Origin: Micropterus salmoides
Lineage: Eukaryota; Chordata; Actinopteri; Centrarchiformes; Centrarchidae
Reading direction: 5' to 3'
Assembly: GCF_014851395.1 (NCBI RefSeq)
Contig: NW_024040485.1
Location: forward strand, 16,777,087-16,841,086
Length of the DNA: 64,000 nucleotides
Shown here: in pieces, positions 1-18,100 of the stretch
How the letters are laid out: the number at the start of each line of letters is the position of its first letter
Position numbering within the stretch: the stretch's first letter is position 1
Position numbers and translations under genes: made by a program
Notes under the pieces: model-generated
What the model was told of the DNA's origin: nothing
Seen by the model: only the letters and a program-made list of their open reading frames with translations
Databases searched by the model: none

Positions 1-5727
<5,727 letters not shown>

Positions 5728-7005
5728 AGAACTGAGAGGTAGATTTTGAATGAGGAAAAATGTCTATTCTGGGAATCTGTGAAGAGTGCAAGTCTTTGAA
5801 TAGAGAATGGATTAAATATTGGATGCAAGAATGTCGAGGAAAGACGCCAACGCACGAAACAAAGAAGAAAAAAGGACTGTTTTCAACATTTTAGAGACAG
5901 AGCTGTGCTCCGACTCACTCATTCTCACTGAGCTGGACAGCTGCAGGCAGTCTGCCCAGCTGGGGGAGAGAAGATAAATTTTCCAAGGTACTTGGACAGT
6001 ATTGTGGATTGTAATAGGGCAACATGTTGTCAGAGTGTATGCCAAAATATTTATATAAATATATATATTGCTGCTTTTCCCCCTTTATTACCCCCCTTTA
6101 TCTTTTGTCCAGTGAATTGAGAAGCTACATATTTATCTTATCTGGTTTCCACATTCCCCAAATATTAATTTAAGCCTCATGCTCTTCTAGATAAATATTC
6201 AATAAAAGGTTATCTATATGACCCGCAGTCCCCTCCTCTCTCCCCCCAAAAATGTGCCGTCAATCTGAGTAACTTCATTCCCGTCACATGGCTCTTATCT
6301 GTTTGGAAGACTTCCCCTTTGATCAATAATTTAAGCTTACAACACAAGAAACACTGCTGATATAAATGCCCTTGCTGTCCACGTTTCTCAAGGCTGAGTA
6401 GCTGGTTCTGCAGAAGCTTAGAGGGGTGTGAACAGTGGGATGCATGACATGTAAAAGATAATATATTGTTTTTACGCCAAACTGACAAAAACCTGGCGTT
6501 GTTTGTAATTTTGGGAAGGTGTTGCATCGAGGGTGTTGATTTCATCATCTGTTGCATTTTTCTGATAACTTCTTCCTTTTCAATAGTATGTTTGCATGTG
6601 TGATTACCGTATGTGAGTGTGTTTCCTGATGGTGGTGATTCTGCTGGTTTGGTCACCACTGTGGGATAAAAGTTGAAAACAACACCGTGTTGAGGTTTTT
6701 TTGTTTACTGTGAGCTTTGAACTAACAAAACTGGTTAATTATTATTATTATTATTATTATTATTATTTTATACAGATGTTTGTATTGTTATTTTAGATAT
6801 AATAGTGCTTTGAGCAGGATGCCAAAGAGTTTATGTATTTTTGTGGTAAATTATGTGCCGACAATCACGGTCATGTCAAGCTGTACACAACCACCCAAGT
6901 GTTGACTTCAAACAGACATTTCTGTGAACTTCAAACAATATGAAGGTTTTTACAGTTGAATTTGTGCAACATTTCAGAAAGCAATAAAATATTCTAATAT
7001 ACATC
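5728..7005 (+). other. amotl2: amotl2 3' untranslated region
   Basis: Non-coding sequence follows the amotl2 stop codon. A canonical AATAAA at 6983-6988 is the best poly(A) signal, about 1.26 kb after the stop. An earlier AATAAA at 6201-6206 could give a short alternative 3' UTR. It contains an ATT microsatellite at 6737-6767. The exact transcript end is inferred. Confidence 0.65.
6737..6767. repeat. (ATT)n microsatellite in amotl2 3' UTR
   Basis: About ten ATT units lie in the amotl2 3' UTR. It is a simple sequence repeat. Confidence 0.95.
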
Positions 7006-7568
7006 GACTGGCTCCTTGACTTGTGAATTGTTTCATTTACGTAGGGTTTTACTCTTGGCTATTTTCTATGTGCTGATTATGTCAAATATACCCATAATGT
7101 CAGTTATTCTGGTGAACATTGCGATTCGTCTCCTGTTTCCCTCCCTCTTCTCGCTCTCATTGTCACCCTATCTCCTCATTCCTGTCCTCTTGCTGCACCA
7201 CAGAGAAGAGTGCTCTTCATTAATGAATACCAGAGCTGCATTCTTTTGGGTTCAGCTTTCTCGGGTGGCCTGCTCGCTTGTTCTCTTCTTCCCATGAAGA
7301 GCATACTTGACATAGATCACATTCTCGTGGGGACACGTAACCCTGTAAGTGACAAAGATAGGCTTCTCCCAGATTAGCCACTAATGCCATTTGAAATTCC
7401 TGTGTGCCGCCATCCACCTTTGCTAACGTGCTGCATTCCTAAATGCTTTCATTGCCGCCAAGTTAACATCCAACCCAGAGGTGTTTATGAACTATTTCAA
7501 GAAGTGCCACTGGATATGAAGATGAGAGAATGGAGAGCTCTGTTATTTGGTATCTGTTTCAAGATTGA

Positions 7569-7599
<31 letters not shown>

Positions 7600-8129
7600 A
7601 CAGAGCCACAGATAACGACTTGTACCAGTCTGGGGCAGTTTAGCAGGGCTTACAATGGCCTTCACAATGCAGTAGGACAATGACAATGACAAAGACCGTG
7701 AACGTTATGCTGTCATCAGTGTCCACTCACATGATTCAGTCATCCTACAGCACTGCGTCCAACATGTTTGTGAAATAAAAAATACGGCCGTGATAAATGT
7801 GGAGCTGAGTGGAGCACTGAAGTTAGTGAGGCCGCCTTTAACCTGGAGTAGCTGGAGTAAATATTTGGTTTGGTTTGTTGAAATTAAAACACATCACACA
7901 AAACGTCTTATACTCACTTTACCATTTTCACCAAACGTTTCCAGCTATCTTGGTTGTTTTTGTTTATTGACAGCATGTAATATATTTAAAGAAAACAACA
8001 GTACCACAAAGGTGTTATAAGTTGTTGTTTTTTGTTTTTTGTTTTTGTTTTTGTTTTTTTACAACAAACTGAGTTAACCAGGGGCCTGTACCTGTGCCCT
8101 TTCTATGAAGCAGGGCACTCCAGGTGTGG
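7006..8129. other. Intergenic, no gene seen
   Basis: Between the amotl2 poly(A) region and the DIRS remnant I see no coding exon with convincing borders. It holds a CA microsatellite at 7574-7599 and a T/G-rich simple region at 8022-8059. The short open frames here have no recognisable motif. Confidence 0.6.
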
Positions 8130-9341
8130 TGGACCGACGCAGTGTCTCGTTCCCCTTCTCGGGGAACAAGGGTTACATACGTAACCTGAGACGTTCCCCT
8201 TTGAGGGAACTCGAACTGCGTCAGTGACGACACTATGGGAACGAGATACCCACTTAGGCCGCCTGCCCCCAGCATGCAGAACCTGATGGCACGAGTAGGA
8301 GGAGAGCGCACGGGTGCCAGGTGCAGAAGGAAGGTCCAGACTGTAAAACCGGAAGAAAGTGTGAGGGGTGGCCCAGCCAGCCGCATTACACAAATCCTGG
8401 AGTGACGCCCCTGCGAGGAGGGCCCTAGAAACCGCCATGCCTCGAGTAGAGTGCGCCCTTACGGCCATAGGTGAAGGCAAACCGCGCACCTAATAGGCCA
8501 GGGAAATAGTCTGAACAATCCAGTTGCTGATGGTGTGTTTAGAAGCGGGGAGCCCAGCCTTGGGGGACCCGAAACACACCAGCAACTGGTCTGCTTTCCT
8601 CCACCGGGAAGACCTCAGAGTGTAAATACTCAGTGCTCTGACAGGGCAGAGCAGATGAAGTCTCCCATCCTCCGCCATCACATGAGGTGGGGGATGAAAT
8701 GCCTGCAGCACCGTGGACCCTGCCAGTCTGGCCGGAACCTTAGGGACATAACCTGGACAAGGGTGCAGGATGGCCCTGACCCTCCCCGGGGCAAACTCCA
8801 GGCATCGGGGAGAAATCAAAAGTGCTTGGAGATCCCCCACCCTCCTCAGAGAGGTGATAGCAAGGAGAAAGATCATCTTAAGGGTCAGGTTTTTGGCCTC
8901 AGCCAACTCCAGGGGTTCGAAGGGGGCCTCAGCCAGCGCTTTGAGAACCACTGCCAGGTCCCAGGTGGGAACCCTGGAACGAGTCACGGGTCTCATCCTC
9001 CTGGCTCCACGGAGGAAGCGCACGACCAGTGGAAGTCTCCCCAAGGGCCCATCACTCAGAGGGGCGTGGAATGCTGCAATGGCGGCCACATACACTTTGA
9101 GCGTGGACGGGGAGAGGCCCGCGGAGAAACGGTGCTGGAGGAACTCCAGTATCACAATTACCGAGCAGGTAACTGGGTCCACCGCCCGTTCTCTGCACCA
9201 GGTGGTGAACACATTCCACTTTAGGCCGTACATCCTTCTCGTGGACGGGGCTCTGGAGCTAAGCAGCGTCTCGACTGCTCCTGTCGTCAGGCCCGCCTCT
9301 AGGAACTGCGCCCCCTCAGGGTCCAGACCCATAGCTGCCAC
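8103..9341 (-). pseudogene. DIRS tyrosine recombinase, interrupted by one in-frame stop
   Basis: The frame 8490-9341 carries an N-terminal SAM-like region (RAPSTRRMYGLKWNVFTTWC) and the first catalytic arginine in TSLRRVGDLQAL. A TAG at 8490-8492 interrupts it. The same frame then continues with the H-x-x-R motif (AHSTRGMA) and the presumed tyrosine in TPHTFFRFYSLDL. All four residues of the R-H-R-Y set are thus visible, but split by the stop. In the family this enzyme integrates circular cDNA without target duplication. Confidence 0.85.
8193..8243 (+). repeat. DIRS left inverted repeat arm
   Basis: The 51-bp arm begins GTTCCCCTTT and ends ATGGGAACG. Its reverse complement matches 11241-11291 with two mismatches. 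It lies at the 3' end of the minus-strand element, overlapping the end of the recombinase reading frame. Confidence 0.9.
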
Positions 9342-9954
9342 AGGGCGGGGTGCGGGTGAAAGATCCAGCCCTCCGCCCGGGACAGCAGGTCTCCTCCTTC
9401 TTGAGGAGCGATTTTAAATCCGAGAACCACACTCGTGCCGGCCAAAACGGGGCTACTAATAGTAGACTGACGGGAGCAGAGCAACTGGGGGAAACGCATA
9501 TAGAGACAGCCTCGGGCACATCTGCACCATGGCATCCAGCCCTAGCGGGGCTGGGGGCGAGAGGGAGAACCACAGGGGACAGTGCGCCGTCTGAGATGGA
9601 GATGTGGAAATAAGCGTCTTGCAGATCTATTGTGACAAACCAATCCTCGGATTGGATGTGACTGATGATGGCGGGGATGGTGAGCCTCCTGAACCTGAAT
9701 CTCCTCAGAGATTGGTTCAGGGACCGCAGATCCAAAATCGGACGCAATCCTCCGTCCTTCTTGGGAACCAGGAAGTATTGGCTGTAGAAGCCGGCTTCTC
9801 TGACCGGCGGGGAAATGAGTTCTATGGCCCCTTTCCCTAGCAGAGAGCGGACTTCCTGTCCCAACATCTGGCTCTGTTCTGCGTGTACTGCAGTCCCGAC
9901 CATCCCGCTGAATCTGGGGGTGCGAACCCGGAACTGCAGCCTGTAGCCATCCAC
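9316..9954 (-). pseudogene. DIRS reverse transcriptase, truncated (catalytic YxDD and RNase H lost)
   Basis: The frame contains the early RT motifs: VPKKDGGLRPILDLRSLN, then FVTIDLQDAYFHISI with the first catalytic aspartate region. Right after this the match to RT stops and resumes with a piece typical of the end of the RNase H region (APFWPARVWFSDL). An internal deletion has therefore removed the YxDD box and most of RNase H. The 3' end of this frame overlaps the recombinase frame by 26 bp. Confidence 0.8.
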
Positions 9955-10030
9955 TATTGTGCGCAGGACCCACGGGGAAATGTTCGCGAGGCTCCGCCAA
10001 GCTTCCGCGAAATTCCCCCTACTTGAAGTC

Positions 10031-11171
10031 TCAGGACCTCTTCCCCCGGGCCCGCCGAGACTGAATGACGGTCCTCAGATCTGTCTTCTTGGGGGGCTGT
10101 GGGCAAGAGCGCCGTCTTGCCTCCCAGGTTGGTTGAGGGGGATCCCGTGAAGTGACGGTCTGCTTCTGGCTGCGGCGGTAGGTGCTGGACGAAGGCTGCG
10201 TCCGCCTTTCCTGAGCCGTCGCGGTCCTGGAGCCTGACCGGTGGGGGAGATATCGCTCAAACGCCTCTCCCTGAGTTTTGGCGTGCTGGAACCTGTTCAC
10301 GACAGCATCCACTGCTTCGCCAAACAGGCCAGTAGGCCTGTTTCTCCGTCACGATGCCGTAGTCCAGCCGGGGGGACGTAGACAGCTGTGCAGAGAAGGG
10401 TTTGTTCCACGATCTACACAACTCGTTGTGTAGTTCCGGAAAAAATGGTAAGGGCCGACGCGGGGGTGGCACTCGGTGTTGCAGAAACTGCTCGTCTAGT
10501 TTGTTGCCCACCGAAGGCTGCTGCACCGCCTGTGGCCAATCAATGTGCAGTTTGGCCACAGCCCGCGTCATCACTTCCAACAACTCCTCGTATCCTGGCG
10601 AGGGCTGATGACGTTCCGTTTCCCCAAAGTCATTCTCCATGCTAAGCACATCTGGCTCCTCAGAGCCAGATCGTGCAAGCCTCTCCAGACTCATACCTGG
10701 AGTGGGAGAAGCAGAGAAACGGGCTCCCAATCGGGGACGAGAAAAAAAAGGCCTCAGCTGTCCCGGCACCCTCGGCAATCTTGCGTTGTGATCCCCAGGA
10801 TCGGAGCCGCCGCAACGCCTCAGCGACCGCAGGGCCTGAGCCACGGGGGAGCGCATCCGACCATCCTCTAGACCTCACCACCCTCAGGGGCAGGGCCTCG
10901 CAATGGTCGCAGCTCCCTCGAGAGCTGCCTGGGCGTGCGACATCCTCAGGCATGAGACGCACATTCCATGGTTATCACCTTCCGTGATGAAGCGCTGACA
11001 GGGAAAGACACACTGTCGGAATCGCTTCGACATGATCTGCTGCTTCGTCTCGACTTCAGGTAAGATGATGGAGCTTCCAAACATAGCCAGAGTGCCTGCT
11101 GAATAGAAAGAAGCTAATGTGTCCTGTGTGCCGGCGTGCTTATATACCCCTCCGGTTACGCCGTCACACAC
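10031..11171 (-). pseudogene. DIRS gag-like protein, broken over several frames
   Basis: Three overlapping minus-strand frames carry the pieces. 10884-11171 holds a Cys-rich N-terminal part (CVFPC and CVSCL pairs). 10257-10856 holds the middle, with YEELLEVMTRAVAKL and a PPPRRPLPFFPELHNELC stretch. 10031-10312 holds a basic, serine-rich C-terminal part. I recognise the middle as the conserved DIRS gag block. In DIRS elements this protein is thought to package the RNA. The frame changes show the copy is dead. Assignment rests on motif memory and on position upstream of the RT. Confidence 0.7.
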
Positions 11172-11240
11172 TACCGTTCTAGTAACACCAATAGGATTGG
11201 AGTAGTTTCATTCATAGTTCAGCCCTGCCGCGCCCAGAGG

Positions 11241-11291
11241 CGTTCCCATAGTGTCGTCACCGACGCAGTTCGAGTTCCCTCGAAGGGGAAC
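11241..11291 (-). repeat. DIRS right inverted repeat arm
   Basis: This is the partner of 8193-8243. It begins CGTTCCCATAG and ends AAGGGGAAC, and marks the 5' end of the minus-strand element. Confidence 0.9.
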
Positions 11292-14200
11292 CCAGGGTTT
11301 CCCAATTCAACCGGGAGTGCGTTCACATAAAAGCGGCTGTGTTAGCAGCAGATGACCACAGACATGAACAAGTCTACTGGCAGCAGAGCGTAATATTTTA
11401 TGAACGAGGATTAAACTGTAGCACTACAGAAATACGACAGTAGCACGCCTGCAGCTGACACATGCAGGCAGACAGAAATTTGCCGACAGTCTGAATGTCT
11501 ACATGAACAGGCGTAGTCTATAATATTGCGTTGATTTGATGTGTGCTTATGAGCTGTATGAAAATATCCGCAGCCTTATTCTTTCAGCTCGGCTGTGTGT
11601 CTGCGTTTCCACATTAAAAGACACAGGCCGTTCCACCTCACTTTAAAAAACTTGTTGTCACTTCAAAAATGAGATTTATTTATTTAACACACTCAAAAGT
11701 GTTCCAAACATTGTTCTAAATTAACTTCAACAAGAACAATAAAATACTGCATTTATTTCCATCACTGTCTCACTGGTGTTTTTACAGCTTTGCCAAATAT
11801 CCTATCTGCTGAAGTGTCCTTGAGCAAGACACTGAATCTCATCTGCTCCAGGGTGCTGATTTAGTGGTCTGAAGTCCCTGTGGAGGGAGGAAAACAGTGA
11901 ATGTCTCTGCAAGTACATTATGATAATGTTACTGCGGTTGAAACATGATTAAAAAGTAGGCTCCCTGCAGTGGGATTGAAGCTAAATATCAAAAATCACA
12001 AGAATACAATAGAAAAGTAAAATGTTAGATATATGAAAGTAGAAAATCTTGATGGTGTAATATGGACAAGAACGTCCATTGCCAGTGTGCTGGATGTTAT
12101 GGTTCCTTTTGATCCTAAAACTCATCAACAAGACTTCTGCAAGAACTTTGTTGAGCAAGAACAAAGCAGAGCTATTTTTTTCATTTCCAAAATCTTTTAA
12201 GGCTCCTGATTCAATGTAATTGAGTGGCATTGTGAGGTCGATATACCATCTTTTAAAGTTATCCATTAACCTATATGATCAACAAACTATTTATAGTCAT
12301 TTTTCTGTGCCTGCTAGGAAACATCTGCCAATTTTCTTTATACCCAACTGAGCAAGAAAATGTATCCTGCTGTAGTGTGGTTTAGGGGAATATGCTAAAA
12401 CACCTAAGCATGTCTGGACTTGGGGCGGAGAGGATGTGAGTTGGTGAGATAGCGCAGATGCTTTTTGACCGCGCAGCTTGTATGGGAAAACACAGAGCAG
12501 GAACTGGTGGTATGCGATGTCATCAATCTTATTTATGAACTGAACGCTCTTATCTGCTGTACTGACTGACAACATTGTGAAGCCTCGCCAACATTCCTCT
12601 GTGGATGTGAAAGGCAGCTGACATGTTTCGACAAGGACTCTCTCTCACTTTTTTCCAGAATTGATATGATGGAGGAGGATAGAATGTAAATAGAAGTCAG
12701 GGGTCAAATTCCATTGTGCTCAAACATCAGAGAAAATTACATTTTCTACACTTTTTTGGAACAGTTTCCCACTCCCCTCTCTGGCTCAGTCACATGGGAA
12801 CTTCACATTGACTGCAATCATCATGAAAGGAATGGGTTTGTTGGTGTGTAAACCATGGAAATTACCTTCTCACACCGTGTGTTTGTGTGCGCTGCTGGGT
12901 TTATTGCCCCCAGCCTAATGTTTACTGTTTAATAGCACATTCCTACTAAGCATCAGCCTTTGAAGTTTCAGCACATTCAGCAAATACACTGATGGTGCAT
13001 GTTGATATCAAAATAGGAGAGTAAAGAGGAGGTTTTTAGAAAGCAGACTGTCCTCGACTTACGGTGGTATGGTAATAAATATGGGCTTATTCACAAACAC
13101 TCGTTAAGGAAGAAAAACTATAATTTAGATTTCTGCGAGACACACTATTACACACAAATAAGAGATATACATATCATAAGCATACACACATGCAGACAAA
13201 CACAAGGACACAAATGATTGTTGAGGCAGTGTGATGAGAGACTGATTGACTGGCATCCTCTGGGCAGATTGATGGACACACGGAATAACTTGTCAGATAT
13301 CCGGCAAGCAGACATTCTGGTAAGTAAATCCTCAAAGCCCTATGTCATTTTTTTCTCTCCTCATAAAACCCTAGTATGTTTTTGGACACTAATACATGTG
13401 TCATGCCCAGTGAAACACCAGGGAGTAAATTGTCACCACCAGCTACACAAGCTGCAGTTGTGAATGGCATTCCTGTTTGTTCAGGAACCATATGTTTAAA
13501 ACCACAGCGGTGACCCTAAGCCCATATTTCAGCCACACATCCCTGCTGTTGACTTAAGTGAAAAGTCAGTATTATAAGATGTAATGCAGGCTGTCATATA
13601 GCCAGGGTGTGTACTGATTTTTAACAAAGCAGGTGTCCTAAAGCTACGGAAATACATTTTAAAGTTTTAAAAAAATCTTCTGCATTGAAACATTTAAGAA
13701 ACCTGATAAGCGGCATGTACAATATGCACAATGTGTCAGTAAATGTGCATGATTTTCACTCCTGGCAAGCGGCCCTATGGACATTAAATAGTTAAAAGAC
13801 AGAATTCAATGACTCCTGAGGATTATTTACAAGTACAGATCCTCTGAGACACAAAACATAAGGCATGCACTGTAGCTGCAGTATCTACTCCACCTCCAGG
13901 AAAACATGTGTTCTTTGACTTGGGGGATTAGATCTGTTAACTGATGGACAAAGTCACACACAAATGCACAAATACACATGCACGCACACAGAAAGGTCAT
14001 CTTTTGGGAATGTAGGACAGGTAAACTCAAGAGGGTTTGGTGTGTGTTTTAACATAGTAGGAAACTGTAGCTGCAGCAAATGCAGTGTTAAAGATTGTGC
14101 CACTTAATCCCCACATTAGTCTGATACAATATTTGATTGGTTATAACATGCAACAATTAACAAAGCCCCTTTAAAATCCACAGTATTGTACCCTGTGGCA

Positions 14201-14889
14201 CTTTAGGAACATGCTTTTATTTCATACATCATGTTTTAATATTCTAATTTATATTACTGTCCTTCGGTTTCTTGTATTATTTTACAGGTAGCCTACTCGT
14301 GTCTCTCTTGCAAATGAGATATTAATCTCAACGGGAATTCCCTTAGTGGTAAAGCCTTTCATAAATGCTTATGATATCAAATTCCATAGATTGGAACAAA
14401 AAGTAATACTTTTTAAGAAACTAATATTAACAAGCTTCTGAGAAGTGATGATCACTACACCATAGACAGCTCTACTGGCAATAGTCAAGGTCATCATGAC
14501 ACAAACCGTTTGAAGCAGAACAGCGCCACCTGCTGGAAACTGCCCAGACCCAAATATTTGTACGCATATGCACTGGCATTAATCAGTCTATTTATTGTTA
14601 AACTTTCATAGGAAGAAATTTGGGTTTGTTTCTCACATTTTCTTGTCAGTCACCTTACGTACAACTGGCATCGCCGACAGTAGAAACTGTCGTGAAGGTA
14701 GGCGTCTAGAGGAAGAGAAAAAAAATCTAATAAAACAAAAGTAGCCTACGCGTGTCAAGACAATGCGTCTAGACGAAAACACTTTCTAAAACACAATTAA
14801 CCCTGGTTCTAATCTGGTAGGTTTTAGAGATCCCTTTAATAACAGAAAACATCACTGTCACACAGTAGACGGAGCTACACTAGCCGGTG
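11292..14889. other. Intergenic, no gene seen
   Basis: This is a 3.6-kb stretch between the DIRS element and paralogue A. I find only short frames with no recognised motif and no convincing exon with matched splice sites. It carries mild CA-rich patches around 13930-14000. No tRNA or structured RNA stood out. Confidence 0.5.
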
Positions 14890-14890
14890 T

Positions 14891-14945
14891 ACGCCTGATA
14901 ACAAACCGTGCGAACCCGTGCGTAGAACCCCGACCCCCCGCCCAT
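14891..14945 (+). promoter_or_regulatory. Conserved upstream block of paralogue A (GC-box-like)
   Basis: The block reads CGCCTGATA, then CAAACC, AACCC and a CCCCGCCC-type GC box. It occurs in the same order before all three paralogues: A here, B at 22103-22149, C at 45980-46026, each about 150-210 bp before the ATG. Conservation among copies and the GC box suggest promoter sequence. The start site is not determined. Confidence 0.5.
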
Positions 14946-15080
14946 CCAGAGCCTGTAGCGACAACCATTAGCTGAATTAGCTCAGCAGTGTTGTTGGGGC
15001 TGGACGATTTAAAATATTGATACATGAACCCGCCCGTGTTCTACTCTTTGTGAATATTAAATAAAAACTAAGAGCTGGAG

Positions 15081-15100
15081 GGCCTGAGCTTAAATCCGGG
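15081..15100 (+). promoter_or_regulatory. Conserved leader immediately before the ATG, paralogue A
   Basis: The 20 bases before the ATG (GGCCTGAGC, TTAAATCCGGG) are nearly the same in B (22282-22301) and C (46154-46173), where TTATATCCGGG directly precedes the ATG. This supports the chosen start codon in all three genes. It could be 5' UTR or core promoter. Confidence 0.5.
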
Positions 15101-18100
15101 ATGTGCTCGGTCGTCGGCTGTGAATCGGGGCGTCGCGGTGCGCAACGGTTCAAGTTACCGGAGGATCCGGAGAGGAGACTGGAGTGGGTCCAGTTTCTCG
15201 CCACAGTCAATAAGCAGCGTTTTAAAGAGTCGTCCTGGACGGACATTACAATCTGTATCGAACACTTTACAGATGAATGTTTTGAAAACCTGACACCGAG
15301 CCATTCAGGCAAGACTGGCAAGGTCCAGCTAACATTAAAGCCCAGTGCGGTCCCATTACTGTGTCTCCAGTCTGAGTCAGACGAACCTGAACCAGATCTA
15401 GAAAGCCCAAAGTGTGTGGTGAGTCTGCTGTACGCATGTGTTTACTCCTCCGAGCTAATGATGCGTCCTTATGTTTGATAATATGTAGCTAATTCTTAGG
15501 GGTTGTTTGTTTTTATACATAAAACACGCCGCGTGGACGGAGCCAAAAAACAAAATGTTTTTATCAATCGATATTTGTTTAATAAATACATACATAAATA
15601 AAAATAATTGATTCATAATAATAATAATAAGTCCGGTTAAGAGTACGAATTTAATTGCCAATTAACGTTAAGAGTAAATGCACAATACAAAACAACAACA
15701 ATAAAAAACATAGCAGTCATGTGCAAGTCAGAGACACACATTTGGGACTCATTAGTCATAACAGGAGCGATACAGTAGGGAATAACAGTACAGTAGGAAG
15801 TCTTTAACCACTTGAATTAGGCATGAACACAGTAACAGAAATCCAATGGCCTCTCCTTTCACACAACATGTACTCAGTACGAGGGAGGTGCAGATCCACA
15901 TTTAGCAAACTGAATAGTAGTGTTGCCCCTAGATGTTGCTGGTGCGCAATATGCTAATATTGACTAGTTTAGCCCCAGACTGTTAACACAAAGTAGTCCT
16001 TAATGTAGCAATTTACCACCCAGTTGTTAAATATTCACATTGTGCAATCAGTCACACACAAAGTCTTTATATATTTTCGTATAAAATCAAAACATGTGGT
16101 ACTTTAATATTGTTACACACAATTATTTATTTTGTTAGTTGATCTTGGTCAACTGCACTTACTTAATGTGTTACTTTGTGTAGGAGCCTGAGGAAACCGG
16201 AGGAGCTGCCTGTCAGTGTGATCAACTTAAAACATGTGATGGCCCAACTTCCTATTCAGAAGAATCAAGACGGACTTCAATGGGTAAAACGAAATGTTAT
16301 TGTGTTTATAAAAATGAGCTAACATGAAGAATTTTCTCACATATAATCCCAATTTAATTTGCAGCTGCCCAAGGAACCCCAGTCCACAAGGCGTCCCATC
16401 TTCAACTGACACTTCACATGCTGTAGTATCTGTACATGGCCGGATGCATCCAAAAAATAAGAAAATGGATTTGATCAGGGAAAAGTACGTTTCCTGTAAA
16501 TTTGTGCTTAACATTTTTGCTGACTTTGGCAACTTTTTACATCAAGTTAACATTTTTATTTAAATTGATTTTTAGGGCTGCGCTTCTACAGATGAAAGGG
16601 AAGTATGTTGTGAATGAAAAACGCCTCCTCCAGTTATTTAGCTGCAAGTGCCCATTGTGTGGCTGTAAGCTTCAGATGGAGAAGGTCACCTATGGGGTGT
16701 TCGTCGTCTTGAACCAGCGGTGCCTTCAGTGTGAGTACAGAAACCACTGGAAAAGCCAAGTCAATGCCAGCGTCCCGACAGCTGCGGAGCAACACTTGAC
16801 AGTAGGCACAGAAGTAACTCCAGAGACCCAACAGGTAGGGCTCACTACAACACATCCAGACTACTTATAGTTTTGGGATTGTGCATCCAAGAAATACCAT
16901 ACATGCATATTGTCTATGTCATATGGGTCATTACGTTGGGATTTTTCTTTTTGCATTTTCTCGCTGAGAAAACTGCATTTAGATTCATTTTGTGGGTTTT
17001 ATAAACTGTTCAGTTAGAATCATTAATCATAGGGTGTCCTCAGCTTGCACCTTGTTGTTTTTAAGTTTCATTATTTAAAACAGTCTGCTGTACAAAGTTT
17101 AATTTCACCCATACCCATTGATGTCTATGTATCACAGGCAGCGCCAAAAGATGGGGTCCCTGAGATTGTTGCTGTTGTTGATGAGGAAAGTGACTCCATG
17201 GATGAGGAGGAGTTGAGTGAGCAGGGTGACATGGACTCAGACGAGGATTGGAAGCCAGTGAGGGGCTTTTTCCCGGCTAGAGTGCTTCAGAAGAAACCTG
17301 ATAATGAAACGGAGGATGACGGGGAAGAGGAGGAAGAGGGAGAACATGATAATTATTCTCACTTTGCCCCCAAACACAGGGAGCTCTGCACGGATTGCGG
17401 GATGTTTTTCAACAAGCGGTGGCCTCACACGTGTGAGCACAAAATGAAACCCTATCCTTGCAACATTTGTGGGAAAAGATGTGTCAGTGAGGTCGCTCTA
17501 ATTCGCCACAGCAGAGTCCATGATGCAAACTATGAGCATCGGTGTAAATACTGCCATGTTACATTCAAAACAAAGGTGGACAAATTCAGTCACGAGCAGA
17601 CCCATCTAACTGAAGGAAAGCCTTATAAGTGTCCCGACTGTTCAGAGACATTTGCTCAAATAAGGAGCGCAGAATACACCTTGTGGATCACAGAGGCCCC
17701 CCGCAATTAAAATGTGACATCTGTGGGATGGAGTTCCTCTGGCCACTTACTCTGCAGAGACACTTATCTGTGCACACGGGAGAGAAGCCGTTTAAGTGTT
17801 CGGTGTGCCAACGTGGTTTCAACCAGGCAGGCCACCTGAAATCCCACATGCGTCTGCACACAGGGGAGAGGCCCTACAAGTGTCAGCATTGCGACAAGTG
17901 CTTCAATCACAACGTGAGCTTGAAGAGTCACGTCCAGCGTTACCACACGCCGAGCTCTGGATGTGAGCAAAAGAAGGAAAAGATAAACGAAAGGGAAAGC
18001 GACACTGTTGATGCTCAGGATAATGGGAACAAGAGCGGTGCAGATTTAGGGCTTGACAATGTAGAGGAAGAACAGGATACAGAAGAGGAGGGGCAGAATG

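Larger units (their letters stand above)
8130..11291 (-). mobile_element. DIRS-type tyrosine-recombinase retrotransposon, decayed and internally deleted
   Basis: Reading on the minus strand, the order is gag-like protein, reverse transcriptase, tyrosine recombinase. The block is bounded by 51-bp inverted repeats (8193-8243 and 11241-11291) that match at 49 of 51 positions. Inverted ends and a tyrosine recombinase in place of a DDE integrase are hallmarks of DIRS elements. The copy is about 3.2 kb, shorter than autonomous family members. RT box D and the RNase H domain are missing, gag is split over frames and the recombinase has an in-frame stop, so it cannot be autonomous. The GC content is higher than in the flanking DNA. 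The left edge is approximate. Confidence 0.88.

Noticed and set aside
8535..9417. Long plus-strand frames of about 215-229 codons
   Set aside because: They are antisense to the DIRS recombinase and RT, which have clear motifs on the minus strand; GC-rich coding DNA gives open shadows.
14977..15321. Minus-strand frame over the THAP exon of A (similar ones over B and C)
   Set aside because: It is antisense to a well-supported exon and recurs in all copies only because the sense exon is conserved.
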